This document shows positions 52,467 through 60,509 of a DNA stretch of 64,000 nucleotides, piece after piece. How positions within the stretch are numbered: position 1 is the stretch's first letter; each line of letters starts with the position of its first letter. The DNA lies in assembly GCA_963833965.1 (NCBI GenBank), contig CAWHZZ010000003.1:124001-188000 (forward strand), given 5' to 3'. The translations under genes and the position numbers were made by a program. This DNA is from CAJCIW01 sp963833965 (GTDB lineage: Bacteria > Chlamydiota > Chlamydiia > Chlamydiales > Rhabdochlamydiaceae). The notes under the pieces are model-generated. The model did not search any database. It had not been told where the DNA came from and saw only the letters and a list, made by a program, of their open reading frames with translations.

Positions 52467-53699
52467 ATGACAGCGCAAGGGAATCAAAAACGCCAATTAT
52501 GGATCATTTACACCATTGTCTTTTTAGGCTTCATAGGAATTTCAATGCCTTATCTGATCTTCCCTGGGCTGTTTCTAAATCCGGAATTCTCCATCCTTTC
52601 TGCAGACTCAAGCGAATCAAGTCGAGCTCTTTTTCTTGGAATCACACTGGCAGTTTATCCTCTGGGTCAATTTATCGGCTCGCCAATTCTAGGTGCTTTA
52701 TCAGATGACTATGGCCGCAAACAACTGCTGTCAGGAAGCTTGGTCGTCACAGCTATCGGAAATCTTGTTACAGGGCTTGCCATTGCAGGACAGCATTTAG
52801 GACTGCTCATCATAAGTCGATTGATAGCAGGTCTCATGGAAGGAAACGTCGCTATTGCACGTGCTATGGCTGCTGATATCAAAACAGTCTCCAAACATGA
52901 CACTTTTGGTAAAATTAATGCTGCTACATCCATTGCTTACCTTATTGGACCATTGATAGGCGGGCTAATGACTGACAAGAAGTTATGGGAAGGGTTAACG
53001 ACCTCTACACCGTTCTTTTTCATTTGCGTCCTGTTTTTTTGCCTTGCTGTGCTGTCAGCGCTTGTACTTAAGAAATCAGTTATCAGAACCTCTGTCAAAG
53101 CACAGACTTTATGGCAGCGAATCAATATAATCAAAAGAATTTTGGTTTTGTTCTCCAATAAACAGTTAAAACTTTTAATGGTCGCTTCCACAATTTTTAC
53201 TTTAGCGGTTGACATTTTTTATGAGTTTGGCCCTGTCTATCTCACACTTAAGTGGACACTTGGTCCGGCTCAGCTGATATTCTACAACGGTGTGTTATGT
53301 CTCGGCCTTACAGTAGGAAATGTCTGGTTGCCAGCGTTCTTTTCCTCTCGTGTATCCAATCGGTTATCAATCATTGGGGCTATTGGAGGATTTGCTCTTT
53401 TTTTAATCGGGATCGTGGGTGTAAATTCTAGTCTCCTGATGATGTTGTTGTTCGCTCTCAGCGGGTTAGTCATTGGACTTGCCGTAACCTTGATTACAGT
53501 AAAAATTTCTGATTCTGTTTCAGATGCTGTTCAAGGAGAGGTAATGGGAACGCAATTATCACTACGTGTCTTAGGGGATGGAATTATTTGTTTGTTTGGC
53601 GGTGCATTATTGATATTGTCTCCTAAGCTCATTCTGATCGTAGCAGCTGTAATGACTGTGGGTGCGGCGGCTTATTATAGCGTTAAGCATAAATGGTAA
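52467..53699 (+). CDS. MFS transporter (TetA/MdtG-like drug or solute efflux)
   Basis: A 410-residue inner-membrane protein with about 12 helices. The MFS motif A is GALSDDYGRKQLL at about residues 75-87, after the second helix, and GPLIGGLMTD fits the motif C/antiporter region. The protein is the size of tetracycline/multidrug proton antiporters, but the substrate cannot be read from the sequence. A signature for an AAA or ATP/ADP translocase is absent. GGAGATGGATGG lies upstream of the ATG. It stands among gene remnants, so recent acquisition is likely. Confidence 0.88.
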   Translation: MTAQGNQKRQLWIIYTIVFLGFIGISMPYLIFPGLFLNPEFSILSADSSESSRALFLGITLAVYPLGQFIGSPILGALSDDYGRKQLLSGSLVVTAIGNLVTGLAIAGQHLGLLIISRLIAGLMEGNVAIARAMAADIKTVSKHDTFGKINAATSIAYLIGPLIGGLMTDKKLWEGLTTSTPFFFICVLFFCLAVLSALVLKKSVIRTSVKAQTLWQRINIIKRILVLFSNKQLKLLMVASTIFTLAVDIFYEFGPVYLTLKWTLGPAQLIFYNGVLCLGLTVGNVWLPAFFSSRVSNRLSIIGAIGGFALFLIGIVGVNSSLLMMLLFALSGLVIGLAVTLITVKISDSVSDAVQGEVMGTQLSLRVLGDGIICLFGGALLILSPKLILIVAAVMTVGAAAYYSVKHKW

Positions 53700-53733
53700 T
53701 TCTGTCATGGAATTAAAGGCCAAGGAGCAGAGC

Positions 53734-53914
53734 TATACTGAGCCCGCCCTAAAAGTGTGAATTTAGAGGGTCTTAGGACGGCATAGATTTGAATGAAGCA
53801 AAGCGGTCGCGACGAAGGAGGCATTAGAATTAATACCTTCTAGGAGCAATCATTCAAAGATAGGCTGTTATAATGCCCCTATAAATTCACACTTTTAGGT
53901 TGGGCGCAGTATAT
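53734..53914. repeat. MITE-like palindromic element, family E copy 4
   Basis: The left end TATACTGAGCCCGCCCTAAA and the reverse complement of the right end, TATACTGCGCCCAACCTAAA, pair and continue through AGTGTGAATTTA. Both ends carry TATA. Read from the right, the interior GACCGCTTTGCTTCATTCAA resembles that of copy 1 at 22629-22804. It encodes nothing. Confidence 0.75.
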
Positions 53915-53932
53915 ATTCTAGGCATGGGCTGA

Positions 53933-54445
53933 TTAATTTATGGAACAACTCTCGGGAAGCCACGATTTAAATTCTTCTCGCACAATTGTAACCACTTCTT
54001 TTAAAGACCCTTTTTCGTTATATGTCCTACGCTGTCTTTGCGCCCCATTTCCATTTTCAATAATATTAATCAAGTAAAGCAACTCTTCTTGGCAATTGAG
54101 ATTTTTTGCAATTGGTAAAAGAAGATTCATGAGTTCCAAAATAGCATCGGAAATTTTTTGTCTTTTCCCTTGAAGATTAGTAATGATCATTCCTTCCAGC
54201 CCGTCTCGTGCGGCAATCCAATGATTTTCAGGAGCAATCCAGTGATGCTCTTCAGTCCATTTTGGTTGGCAATTCTCATCTAATTCTTCGTTTATCTTGA
54301 ATATCAAACACTGAATCAGAGCCACTAAGGCCATGGTTTCATCCAATGTGGACATAGCATCTATGAAAAGACAAATGCGGACAATGCCGTCGCTCTCAAA
54401 ATGATTCTCTCCGATGCAGATATCGTTTTCATCCATGATCCCCAA
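53933..54445 (-). pseudogene. truncated GCS2/YbdK-family carboxylate-amine ligase
   Basis: About 155 residues match the C-terminal half of glutamate-cysteine-ligase type 2 proteins: VRICLFIDAMSTLDETMALV, then PENHWIAARDGLEGMII, and a final region GNGAQRQRRTY. Full proteins are about 370 residues, so the ATP-binding N-terminal half is missing. The break lies at about 54,390-54,445, where a truncated glycosyltransferase begins on the other strand. The protein would make a gamma-glutamyl-type amide, but this fragment is probably inactive. Confidence 0.75.
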
Positions 54446-55273
54446 CCACTAGGTCTTCTTTCGCATTTCCCAAACAGAAAAGGGAAGTGGATCTGGCGTT
54501 GCCATGTCGATCTCTCATCTCCTTCGGAGGCTGCTTGGAAATATCTTAAAAAACATGTCGATCTCTATGATGCAAGTATATTTTCTGTCAAAGAATATGT
54601 CCAAAAATTGCCTTGTCCAGTATATGTAGTGCCTCCAAGCATCGATCCATTTAGCGAAAAGAACATCGAGCTCGATCAAGAGGAAATTCAGCATGTCTAT
54701 CATCACTTCAAAATCGATATGAGTCGACCTGTGATTTTACAGGTTTCCCGTTTTGATCGATTTAAAGACCCGTTAGGAGTCATTGAAGCATATCAGATTG
54801 CAAAGAAATCTCATCCAGATCTTCAATTGGTTTTAGCAGGAAGCGAAGCTATAGACGATCCAGAAAGCGAGGTAGTGCTCAAAGACGTCCAAATGAAAGC
54901 GGTTGGGGATCAGAATATCCATGTCCTTCTTTTACCGCCATCATCTCATCGGATCATCAATGCTTTACAACGGGGGGCAGACATCGTCCTTCAAAAATCA
55001 TTAAAAGAAGGATTTGGGCTAACTGTTTCCGAAGCCTTATGGAAGTCAAAGCCTGTGATTGGAGGAAACGTAGGGGGAATTCCATTACAGATCATCGATC
55101 GACAAACTGGATTTCTTGTCCATACCCCTAAAGAAACCGCAAAATGTATCACAAAACTTCTTAGAAACCAGAAGCTTGCAAAACAGTTTGGGGATGCAGG
55201 CAAAAAACTTGTCAAAGACAAATTTTTGATCACAAGACAGTTAATGGATTATTTAACGATTATGTCCGCTTAA
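54401..55273 (+). pseudogene. truncated GT4 glycosyltransferase (trehalose-synthase TreT-like)
   Basis: A 290-residue fragment starting LSDADIVFIHDPQPLGLLSH, which lies inside the N-terminal Rossmann domain of TreT-type proteins (about 400 residues). WIWRCHVDLSSP, VPPSIDPFSEKNIEL, ILQVSRFDRFKDPLGVIEAY and EGFGLTVSEALWKSKPVIGG are family motifs, the last being the donor-binding EX7E-like site. About 110 N-terminal residues are absent. It overlaps the truncated GCS2 gene by 45 bases head to head. An ATG at 54401 could still give a shortened protein. Confidence 0.75.
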
Positions 55274-55321
55274 AAAGAGTGAGCGATAGATTCACATAAT
55301 GCAAGATAAACTTATCGAGCA

Positions 55322-55476
55322 TTAAGGGGTTGTAAGGAAATAAATTTTACAGTTTCCGAGGAGAAAAAGATCTTCCGCAGCAGGTGTTCCTGTCACCCCT
55401 GCAAGGAAAAATTGTCGAGAGATGAATCGATTTTTCCCTCGAAAACTGTAAAAGCTATTTTCTTACAACCCCTAAC
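55322..55476. repeat. palindromic element (separate sequence family)
   Basis: TTAAGGGGTTGTAAGGAAAT and the reverse complement TTAGGGGTTGTAAGAAAATA at the right end pair, and the arms continue with TTTTACAGTTT..CGAGG. Total length is about 155 bases. The interior has no coding potential. The ends do not share the TATACTG motif of family E. Confidence 0.7.
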
Positions 55477-55525
55477 TGCATAGGCATGGTCAGAATACAC
55501 AAGAAGTCCGAAATTGGGAGAAGTC

Positions 55526-55816
55526 ATGAATCCAAATGAAGTCCCGACGAGAAGTAGATTTTTCAATTATTATGAAAAATATATGTTAAGCATGGGTGTT
55601 TTGGGTCAGTTTTTATTTTATGTGCAGGGAATTAAGATATTTGTAACTAAATCAGCTAGTGATGTTTCCCTAATCGGATTTTCATTGGGACTAATTTCGG
55701 TATCTAGTTGGTTGCTTTATGGAGTATTGATTAAGAACAAAGTGCTGATTCTAGCCAATGTATTTGCAGTCGTTGGGGCATTATTTGTCATTATAGGCAT
55801 ATTAATACATGGTTAA
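55526..55816 (+). CDS. SemiSWEET-family (PQ-loop) transporter
   Basis: A 96-residue protein with three helices: SMGVLGQFLFYVQGIKIF, then SLIGFSLGLISVSSWLLYGV, then LILANVFAVVGALFVIIGIL. The KSASDVSLIGFSLGLISVSS and SWLLYGVLIKN stretches match the bacterial SemiSWEET half-transporters, which dimerise to carry sugars. The proline of the PQ motif reads Val in YVQGIK. GGGAGA precedes ATG 55526; a TTG at 55514 is also open. Sugar movement would fit the sugar-enzyme cluster nearby, but the substrate is unknown. Confidence 0.8.
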   Translation: MNPNEVPTRSRFFNYYEKYMLSMGVLGQFLFYVQGIKIFVTKSASDVSLIGFSLGLISVSSWLLYGVLIKNKVLILANVFAVVGALFVIIGILIHG

Positions 55817-55830
55817 TAAAGAGGACGATC

Positions 55831-55882
55831 TATACCCAAACAACATGAAAAATTGGTTTTTGACTGCGTCGGCAGCCGCTGC
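55831..55882. repeat. half copy of repeat family P
   Basis: TATACCCAAACAACATGAAA then AATTGGTTTTTGACTGCGTC matches the reverse complement of the right end of copies 1 and 2, including the inner GGCAGCC. No matching second arm follows. The frame of the doc remnant runs through it. Confidence 0.75.
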
Positions 55883-55883
55883 A

Positions 55884-56158
55884 TTTTTCTTCCTGGGAGA
55901 AAAGAAACCTGTGGGGTAACGGCAAAGGATAACAGACTTTTTGTGAATGCGGCTATATCACTTTATCGAAATTACCCATTTGTAGACGGGAATAAACGGA
56001 CAGCCTCAATGACAGCGATGATTTTTTTTGCTTCGAATTATAAACCGGTTTACAATTTTGATGCCGAGTATCAAGAAATCATTCTCGGGGTAACTCAAGG
56101 ACTTGCAACGAAAAAGGGGATAGCTAAGTTTTTTCATAATTCGCAAGACGAAGAATAA
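55884..56158 (+). pseudogene. remnant of a Doc/Fic-family toxin gene, C-terminal part
   Basis: VNAAISLYRNYPFVDGNKRT then ASMTAMIFFASNYKPVYNFD matches the Doc active-site region, normally HPFxxGNKRTA; the histidine reads Tyr here. The N-terminal half is absent and is replaced by the repeat at 55831-55882. The complementary half lies at 51795-52022 on the other strand, though both copies share the MTAMIFF segment. It is not expected to be active. Confidence 0.7.
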
Positions 56159-56173
56159 AACCGATATTCATAT

Positions 56174-56518
56174 ATGAGATTACTACTACTAGGATTGGCT
56201 TGCTTCGTAACAACTGGGGTTCGCGCTTTTGAATACCAGATTCAATTCGAAAATGACGACGTTTGCGTAGCCAAGGCGAAAATTTTACCACACGAAGAGA
56301 TTGGTCTTCATAGAGATGTCTACCCGCAAGTAGTGGTCGCTCTGCAAGGTGGGACTATAACGCGTCTTGAGGCAGATGGAAGAACGGTAGATGTCGAGTT
56401 TCCAACAGGAGTTCCTGTATCTAGGCCTACGGACCCTGAGAATCAATTCCATTGCAGCGTAAATAATTCCGATGCTCCTGTTGAACTGATTATCATTCAT
56501 TTAAAATGCAATAATTGA
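56174..56518 (+). CDS. exported cupin-like protein
   Basis: A 114-residue protein with a cleavable-type signal peptide (MRLLLLGLACFVTTGVRA, cut near Ala18). The rest is a beta-rich single domain: KAKILPHEEIGLHRDVYPQV is typical of the first cupin motif, with His residues that could bind metal, and VVALQGGTITRLEADG of the second. Small cupins of this kind occur beside sugar-processing enzymes. Substrate is unknown. Its 3' end overlaps that of the minus-strand dehydrogenase gene by 26 bases. Confidence 0.75.
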   Translation: MRLLLLGLACFVTTGVRAFEYQIQFENDDVCVAKAKILPHEEIGLHRDVYPQVVVALQGGTITRLEADGRTVDVEFPTGVPVSRPTDPENQFHCSVNNSDAPVELIIIHLKCNN

Positions 56519-57653
56519 AAAGATCCCCATAGAGGGCTTTGACCTCATTGATCACGCTCGGGACATCGACAATTGTGACACGTTTTCCCTGTTCTGCGAT
56601 TAATCTTGCAACTGCAAGCTTTTGTGAAGCGTAGATGATTTTCACGGGACAGTCGGGCTTGAAAGAGACATCTTGAAAGACATATTCTATGAGGTCCTGC
56701 TCAATCCATTTCTGTGCCATAAAAGCAGCATGTTGATCGTTTGCGGCATCAGTGGCTGTAAATATCACCGGATCAATTCTTAGGTGCGAGGCGTATTCCG
56801 CTAGTGCGCGATTATCGCGGATGAAACAGGGGCCACCAAAACCATACCCTGGGGTCATATATTTCGATCCGACGCGGCCATCACAGCCAATCGCCTTGAG
56901 GATCTCGTACTTATCAGCTCCTGGTGTTTCATCGGCGATATCTGCAACGAGATTGGCAAATGCGATCTTGCTGGTCAGAAAGCAATTGAGAGCCAATTTT
57001 GCGATTTCGGCGCTTTCAACGGACACTCGGGCGAAGGGGGGATTATTTTTCACCATTGAGCGGTGCAAGCCTTCTATTAATTCGCCCGCTTCCTTTGTCG
57101 CCTGGCCAACGAGGACCATATCAGGAGTCACGAGGCCTTTAACAATCTCTCCTTGTGCAATGAAAGGAGGGTTATAGCTTATCGTGATGTTTTTGCAATC
57201 GGCGACCAAAGGGCGAGCGGTGTGATGAATATATCCCGGGGATACAGTGGAATGGATCACAAGATGTTTATTTTCCACTTTTTGAGCGTTGATCTCTTTC
57301 AGAAGATCTGTCAAAGCCTGAAAATTATATCCTTCAGTTCCATTTGTTGTGGAAACGATAACGAGGATGATATCGGAAAAATCCAGTGCTTCGTTAAGAG
57401 ATGTCGTCGCGTGAAAATGCTGACTGCGAATAAGCATTTCATTGATCCCGGGTTCTGCTACCCTCAAGGTCTTTTGGTTGAGCATATCAACGAGGATGCG
57501 GCTCACATCGACGGCGAGAACATTGTGTCCTGCATTTTCCAAGCATAAAGCGTAGGCCAGCCCTATGCGCCCTGCTCCAATGATGGAAACATTATCGGAA
57601 AACAGAGGAGCCAGTGCGATAAAAAAACAGATCAAAAGATATCGTATTTCCAT
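56493..57653 (-). CDS. UDP-glucose/GDP-mannose dehydrogenase family protein with N-terminal signal-like segment
   Basis: A 386-residue NAD-dependent sugar-nucleotide dehydrogenase. VSIIGAGRIGLAYALCLENA is the Rossmann motif at about 22-41. STVSPGYIHHTARPL, SAEIAKLALNCFLTSKIAFA (with the lysine region) and GYGFGGPCFIRDNRAL (with the catalytic Cys) follow in the family order. Before the Rossmann fold is MEIRYLLICFFIALAPLFSD, which reads as a signal peptide; cytosolic relatives start directly at the GxGxxG. The C-terminal domain is slightly short. The product would be a sugar acid, probably UDP-glucuronate-like, but specificity is not clear. Confidence 0.85.
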   Translation of the reverse strand: MEIRYLLICFFIALAPLFSDNVSIIGAGRIGLAYALCLENAGHNVLAVDVSRILVDMLNQKTLRVAEPGINEMLIRSQHFHATTSLNEALDFSDIILVIVSTTNGTEGYNFQALTDLLKEINAQKVENKHLVIHSTVSPGYIHHTARPLVADCKNITISYNPPFIAQGEIVKGLVTPDMVLVGQATKEAGELIEGLHRSMVKNNPPFARVSVESAEIAKLALNCFLTSKIAFANLVADIADETPGADKYEILKAIGCDGRVGSKYMTPGYGFGGPCFIRDNRALAEYASHLRIDPVIFTATDAANDQHAAFMAQKWIEQDLIEYVFQDVSFKPDCPVKIIYASQKLAVARLIAEQGKRVTIVDVPSVINEVKALYGDLFNYCILNE

Positions 57654-57746
57654 AAGAACGGGCCCTCACCCTTTTTTGAAAAAAAAAATAGCAAAAAAAA
57701 CATTTTTCCCATAACGTCTTTTGCAACGAAAACATCAGGGTTTTCC

Positions 57747-58547
57747 ATGGATGGAATGAAAAAATATGGAATTTTATTATTCTTCTACTTTGGAGCTCTA
57801 TACGCCAACTCGATTGTCACCAACCCCATAAGAGGTGATGGTTTCGGGGCCCAATATCAGACCCTCATCTATTCCATCATTTACGCCGAGCTCACGGGAA
57901 ATACCTTTGCTTATAGCCCATTCCGCAGCATGGAGCACAATTACGATAATGATCCTGATTTCATCAAAAAGAAAGAATGGCTCGTCAATCTCATTGGCTA
58001 TTTCCCTATCAATCAAAACATCCACCTTCAAGAAAAATTCCCCTATTGGAATTATATCTCTTTCTTTGAAAGCCATTTGCATGAAGCCGCCAACAGTAAT
58101 TCTTTAAAGAAAATCAAAGAACTGTTCCGCAAGAATAAAAAGAGAGAAGAGTATTTTGATCCTGAACAATTCCATATCGCTCTTCATATCCGAAGGCCCA
58201 ATCCTCATGACTGTCGTATCGACGGCTCAGATACTCCCGATCAGGTCTACCTTCGCATCATTGAAGAATTAAGAATGACATACCCCCCCCAGAAATCAGT
58301 ATTTCATATCTATTCGCAAGGCAATAAAGAAGATTTTAGGAGAATCTATTCAGGCAGTGATATTGTATTTCACATCAATGAAACAATTGAAGACACATTC
58401 TCTTCCCTCGTTCTTGCCGATGTCCTCGTCACTTCACGGAGTTCTTTTAGTTATACTGCTGCTATACTTTCAGAAGGGATCGTCTATTATTTGCCATTTT
58501 GGCATCCACCCTTGTCTCATTGGAAAATCATTCGGCCAAAGGGATAA
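57747..58547 (+). CDS. exported GT11-like/fucosyltransferase-like protein
   Basis: A 266-residue protein with a signal peptide (MKKYGILLFFYFGALYANS from the ATG at 57756; ATG 57747 is also open). The body has GDGFGAQYQTLIYSIIYAEL near the N-terminus, FHIALHIRRPNPHD (like the HxRRgD donor-site motif of fucosyltransferases) and DVLVTSRSSFSYTAAILSEG (like NSTFSWWAAYL). The arrangement fits a GT11/GT23-like fold. Donor and acceptor are unknown. The FkbM gene starts one base after its stop. Confidence 0.7.
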   Translation: MDGMKKYGILLFFYFGALYANSIVTNPIRGDGFGAQYQTLIYSIIYAELTGNTFAYSPFRSMEHNYDNDPDFIKKKEWLVNLIGYFPINQNIHLQEKFPYWNYISFFESHLHEAANSNSLKKIKELFRKNKKREEYFDPEQFHIALHIRRPNPHDCRIDGSDTPDQVYLRIIEELRMTYPPQKSVFHIYSQGNKEDFRRIYSGSDIVFHINETIEDTFSSLVLADVLVTSRSSFSYTAAILSEGIVYYLPFWHPPLSHWKIIRPKG

Positions 58548-58548
58548 A

Positions 58549-59355
58549 ATGTCCATAAATCACTGTACTGCTCTCATTTTCAGTTCCTGTTTACTCTTGG
58601 CACATTCAGGAATCCAGGGAGCCACCGATTTTCGCCATTTTGTGGCGCAAAATGGCATTCCTTTGCGATCTGACGGGAAGCTAGACATTCCGGCACACTT
58701 CAAACATGTCAAACTGGATATTGGGCTATCTTATAATGCTCCTATTTCACAATGTTGGCTGTCCTGTGACAATGATTTGATTGTATTTGGGTTTGAACCT
58801 AATCCAGACTCCGTCAAGGAGATAAAAAAAGGGGCGATCAAGCGTGAACCCTATCATGGAAAGCCACTGGACACCAAATACCTCAACTCCTCCTTTTTTC
58901 TAATTCCATGTGCTTTAGGTTTATCGCCAAAACAAATGATCACTTTCTACGTCACTAAAAAGGATGTTGGTTGTAGCAGCATTTATGAGCCTAACAGTTT
59001 CGAAGTGGAAAATGTGATCTCCGTTCCGATTTACCCACTAACCGATTTTTTTGAGATTTTTCCTTTCGATATCCACCCTGTCATCGAATATATCAAAATT
59101 GACGCTCAAGGTTCTGATTTAGATATTGTTAAGAGTGCTGGCGGCTATTTGAAAGACCATGTTGTCTACATTACAATCGAGCCCGAGAACAATCAGTACA
59201 AAAACACGAATAACTCCGAGATAGAAATTGACAGGTACATGCACAGCATCGGATTTACACGGCATCAGACAAGGGACACTGCCGATCCGACTTACATCAA
59301 TGCACAATTTTTAGATTATGCAAGGAATCACAATATCAAAATCTTTCAATGGTAA
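58549..59355 (+). CDS. exported FkbM-family methyltransferase
   Basis: A 268-residue protein. The start at 58549 gives a signal peptide (INHCTALIFSSCLLLAHSGI, cut near GATD). The methyltransferase part has HVKLDIGLSYNAPISQCWL, the SAM-binding DIGLSYNAPIS, then IEYIKIDAQGSDLDIVKSAG, the FkbM signature KIDxxGxE/D, and ends VVYITIEPENN. FkbM enzymes O-methylate sugars or polyketides. The gene follows the GT11-like gene with a one-base gap, so the two are co-translated. Confidence 0.82.
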   Translation: MSINHCTALIFSSCLLLAHSGIQGATDFRHFVAQNGIPLRSDGKLDIPAHFKHVKLDIGLSYNAPISQCWLSCDNDLIVFGFEPNPDSVKEIKKGAIKREPYHGKPLDTKYLNSSFFLIPCALGLSPKQMITFYVTKKDVGCSSIYEPNSFEVENVISVPIYPLTDFFEIFPFDIHPVIEYIKIDAQGSDLDIVKSAGGYLKDHVVYITIEPENNQYKNTNNSEIEIDRYMHSIGFTRHQTRDTADPTYINAQFLDYARNHNIKIFQW

Positions 59356-59412
59356 AAATTTGCCAAAGAGTTCTCACTCTCTTGTTTAAGAGAAGGAGAT
59401 GGATTCAGGCCG

Positions 59413-60492
59413 CTACATTCTTTGAAGCTTAGAGTACGTGGAAAGCAGATGATAGAGATACACGAAAAGGTCCTCGTCACGAAGGTGCTCTTCAGCAAAT
59501 AGACGCGCTCTTTTTGCCATGGCGAATGCTTCTTCATCGTGCGTGATTGCCCATGAGATTTTCTCGATAAGGTCGTTGCCTCCCGGATGAAAGGAAAGGA
59601 AGTGCTGGTCTTGAAGAAGAGCGTCGTAAAACCATTCTACCCTGTTCGATTCTGCTTTAAATAACAAACTGTGGGAGAAGAGCTGCCATTCAAAGGTGGA
59701 AGGGGAGGCGCTTCCATCGATGGAGATAAGATATTTGTAAGCGCATTGTTGTTCAGGAGGGGTAAAGGGGGCAAGATAGGATAAGCTGTCGAGCCATTTC
59801 AGCAGATAGGCATCAAGATGGGGTGAGGCGACGATCGCGGCGTCGAGAAGATCGGGATGGTGAAGCGACTCGAGGACAAGACGCGATCTTGGTTTGCAAT
59901 CCCAATCATAAAAACCATAAGGGGTATCGGTAGCGAAGCCTCTCCAAAAGGCTTTTGCTGTTTTTGTTTCCCAATCCGGCAAATGGTGAAAAAGTGCTTC
60001 TCGTTCCGAATTCCACAATCGGGGAATCAGCACAACTTTGTGATTGTGGCACTCCTTGCTCACTGCGAAAATAGGAACAGTCGTGTGCAAAAGCAGAAAG
60101 GGACGATCAAATGAAGGGGATACCGAAAGGATCAAGTCGAAATCAGGCAGAGGGAGATGATTCAGAGCGGATAAAAAATGGTTTAGCGCTGAGGTTTGTT
60201 CAGTGGAGAGAGGAAAAAGAGGGGCATAGGTCGCTTCCGCACGGACAAATTGAATATGGACAAGTCCGGCCTTTTCTATTCCTTGGATCCCTTTAAGTCT
60301 TTGCAAACATAGAGCGATTTCATGGGTATGGACCCCTTGTTGAAAAAAAGAAAGATCGCGCTCGATTGTCTGTTGCATCCAAGCAGGCGGTTTCCCATCA
60401 AAACATTCAGGGGAGACATTCCATGAAAATGCCTGGAAGCAAAAAAGACATAAGAATGAAAAAAGATATCCTATAAAATGAATAAGTTTCAT
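59413..60492 (-). CDS. exported GT90/CAP10-family glycosyltransferase (copy 1)
   Basis: A 359-residue protein with a signal peptide (MKLIHFIGYLFSFLCLFCFQ, cut near Ser-Trp). It has the CAP10/GT90 pattern: WRGFATDTPYGFYDWDCKPR then SRLVLESLHH, then YKYLISIDGSASPSTFEWQL, and KAESNRVEWFYDALLQD. Eukaryotic members (POGLUT, CAP10) add glucose or xylose in the secretory lumen. The gene lies head to head with a paralogue, with 17 bases between the start codons, so each promoter must lie in the other's coding region. Confidence 0.85.
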   Translation of the reverse strand: MKLIHFIGYLFSFLCLFCFQAFSWNVSPECFDGKPPAWMQQTIERDLSFFQQGVHTHEIALCLQRLKGIQGIEKAGLVHIQFVRAEATYAPLFPLSTEQTSALNHFLSALNHLPLPDFDLILSVSPSFDRPFLLLHTTVPIFAVSKECHNHKVVLIPRLWNSEREALFHHLPDWETKTAKAFWRGFATDTPYGFYDWDCKPRSRLVLESLHHPDLLDAAIVASPHLDAYLLKWLDSLSYLAPFTPPEQQCAYKYLISIDGSASPSTFEWQLFSHSLLFKAESNRVEWFYDALLQDQHFLSFHPGGNDLIEKISWAITHDEEAFAMAKRARLFAEEHLRDEDLFVYLYHLLSTYSKLQRM

Positions 60493-60509
60493 AACCTGAT
60501 AGGAAGTTT

